Source of the DNA: Bacillota bacterium
GTDB taxonomy: Bacteria > Bacillota > DTU025
NCBI GenBank assembly: GCA_003456765.1
Contig: DMOT01000240.1
Span: 1-5,829, forward strand
DNA length: 5,829 nt
Direction: 5' to 3'
Part shown: positions 5,667 to 5,829 of the stretch, piece after piece
How positions within the stretch are numbered: the stretch's first letter is position 1
Layout: every line of letters starts with the position of its first letter
The notes under the pieces: model-generated
Database searches by the model: none
The model's input: only the letters and a program-made list of their open reading frames with translations
Told to the model about the DNA's origin: nothing
Made by a program: the position numbers and the translations under genes

Positions 5667-5829
5667 TCAGCTCAAGGAGCGATGCTGGCCTCCTGAATAT
5701 GGTGCGACACCCTCAGCCAGTGCTCCAATATGAACCGGTATCGTACCCAACGTAGGTAAGCCAGTAGCCTTCTCCACGTCTTCCACCGACGCCATTGAAG
5801 TATCTGCATTCTCCATAACGAAAGCTGCA
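5667..5829 (-). CDS. wzz: Chain-length determinant (Wzz/YveK-type), 3' end only
   Basis: This is the C-terminal 53 codons of a gene that enters from the right edge, with a TGA stop at 5669-5667. The translation contains ENADTSMASVEDVEKATGLP followed by TLGTIP. This matches the cytoplasmic tail just after the second membrane helix in Wzz/YveK/CapA-type proteins, whose usual pattern is E-x-x-D-x-S/T-[I/M]-x-[S/T]-x-E-D-V-E-[K/x]-x-[T/L]-G-L-P-x-L-G-x-I-P. The residues at the edge (AAFVM) fit the end of that helix. In the family these membrane proteins set polymer length and, in Bacillota, activate a bacterial tyrosine kinase. The tail after the motif is short (about 25 residues) and carries no kinase domain. 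No kinase gene follows, although wzz is commonly followed by one in Bacillota. The assignment rests on one conserved motif, so the family is fairly secure but the exact subtype is not. Confidence 0.75.
   Translation of the reverse strand, partial: AAFVMENADTSMASVEDVEKATGLPTLGTIPVHIGALAEGVAPYSGGQHRSLS

Overview
The window is a stretch of a cell-surface polysaccharide biosynthesis locus. All genes lie on the minus strand, so transcription runs from high to low coordinates. Base composition is moderate (about 40% to 73% G+C in the lines I sampled, lowest near the left edge). Shine-Dalgarno sites are strong and purine-rich, gene junctions are tightly packed, and the chain-length regulator at the right edge resembles the Wzz/YveK type. 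Together with the long-form hexapeptide acyltransferase, this suggests a moderate-GC member of the Bacillota (Clostridia-like). That placement is an inference: there is no rRNA or other phylogenetic marker here.

Layout in transcription order: (1) the last 53 codons of a Wzz/YveK-type chain-length determinant (5829-5667); (2) a 134-base interval with a hairpin-like inverted repeat and an open frame continuing from the Wzz stop codon (5666-5533); (3) a complete membrane-anchored nucleotide-sugar 4,6-dehydratase of the CapD/FlaA1/WbpM family (5532-3583); (4) a WbpB/WlbA-type Gfo/Idh/MocA oxidoreductase (3586-2471), overlapping the previous gene by 4 bases; (5) a single ORF joining a WbpD-type left-handed beta-helix acetyltransferase to a WbpE-type PLP aminotransferase (2471-495), overlapping the previous gene by 1 base; (6) the first 157 codons of a WbpA-type UDP-sugar 6-dehydrogenase (473-1), cut by the window edge.

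Genes 4 to 6 together supply all four activities of the known WbpA-WbpB-WbpE-WbpD route. UDP-GlcNAc is oxidised at C6 (WbpA), oxidised at C3 (WbpB), aminated at C3 (WbpE) and N-acetylated (WbpD), giving UDP-2,3-diacetamido-2,3-dideoxy-glucuronic acid. Gene 3 would add a 6-deoxy-HexNAc precursor made from UDP-GlcNAc, and Wzz would control polymer length. The predicted product is therefore a capsule, exopolysaccharide or cell-wall glycan containing a diacetamido uronic acid and probably a 6-deoxy amino sugar.

The most distinctive feature is the acetyltransferase-aminotransferase fusion. A good internal Shine-Dalgarno and ATG sit exactly at the domain boundary, so the aminotransferase may also be made on its own. 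I see no mobile element, CRISPR array, tRNA or rRNA, and nothing that amounts to a wholly new system.
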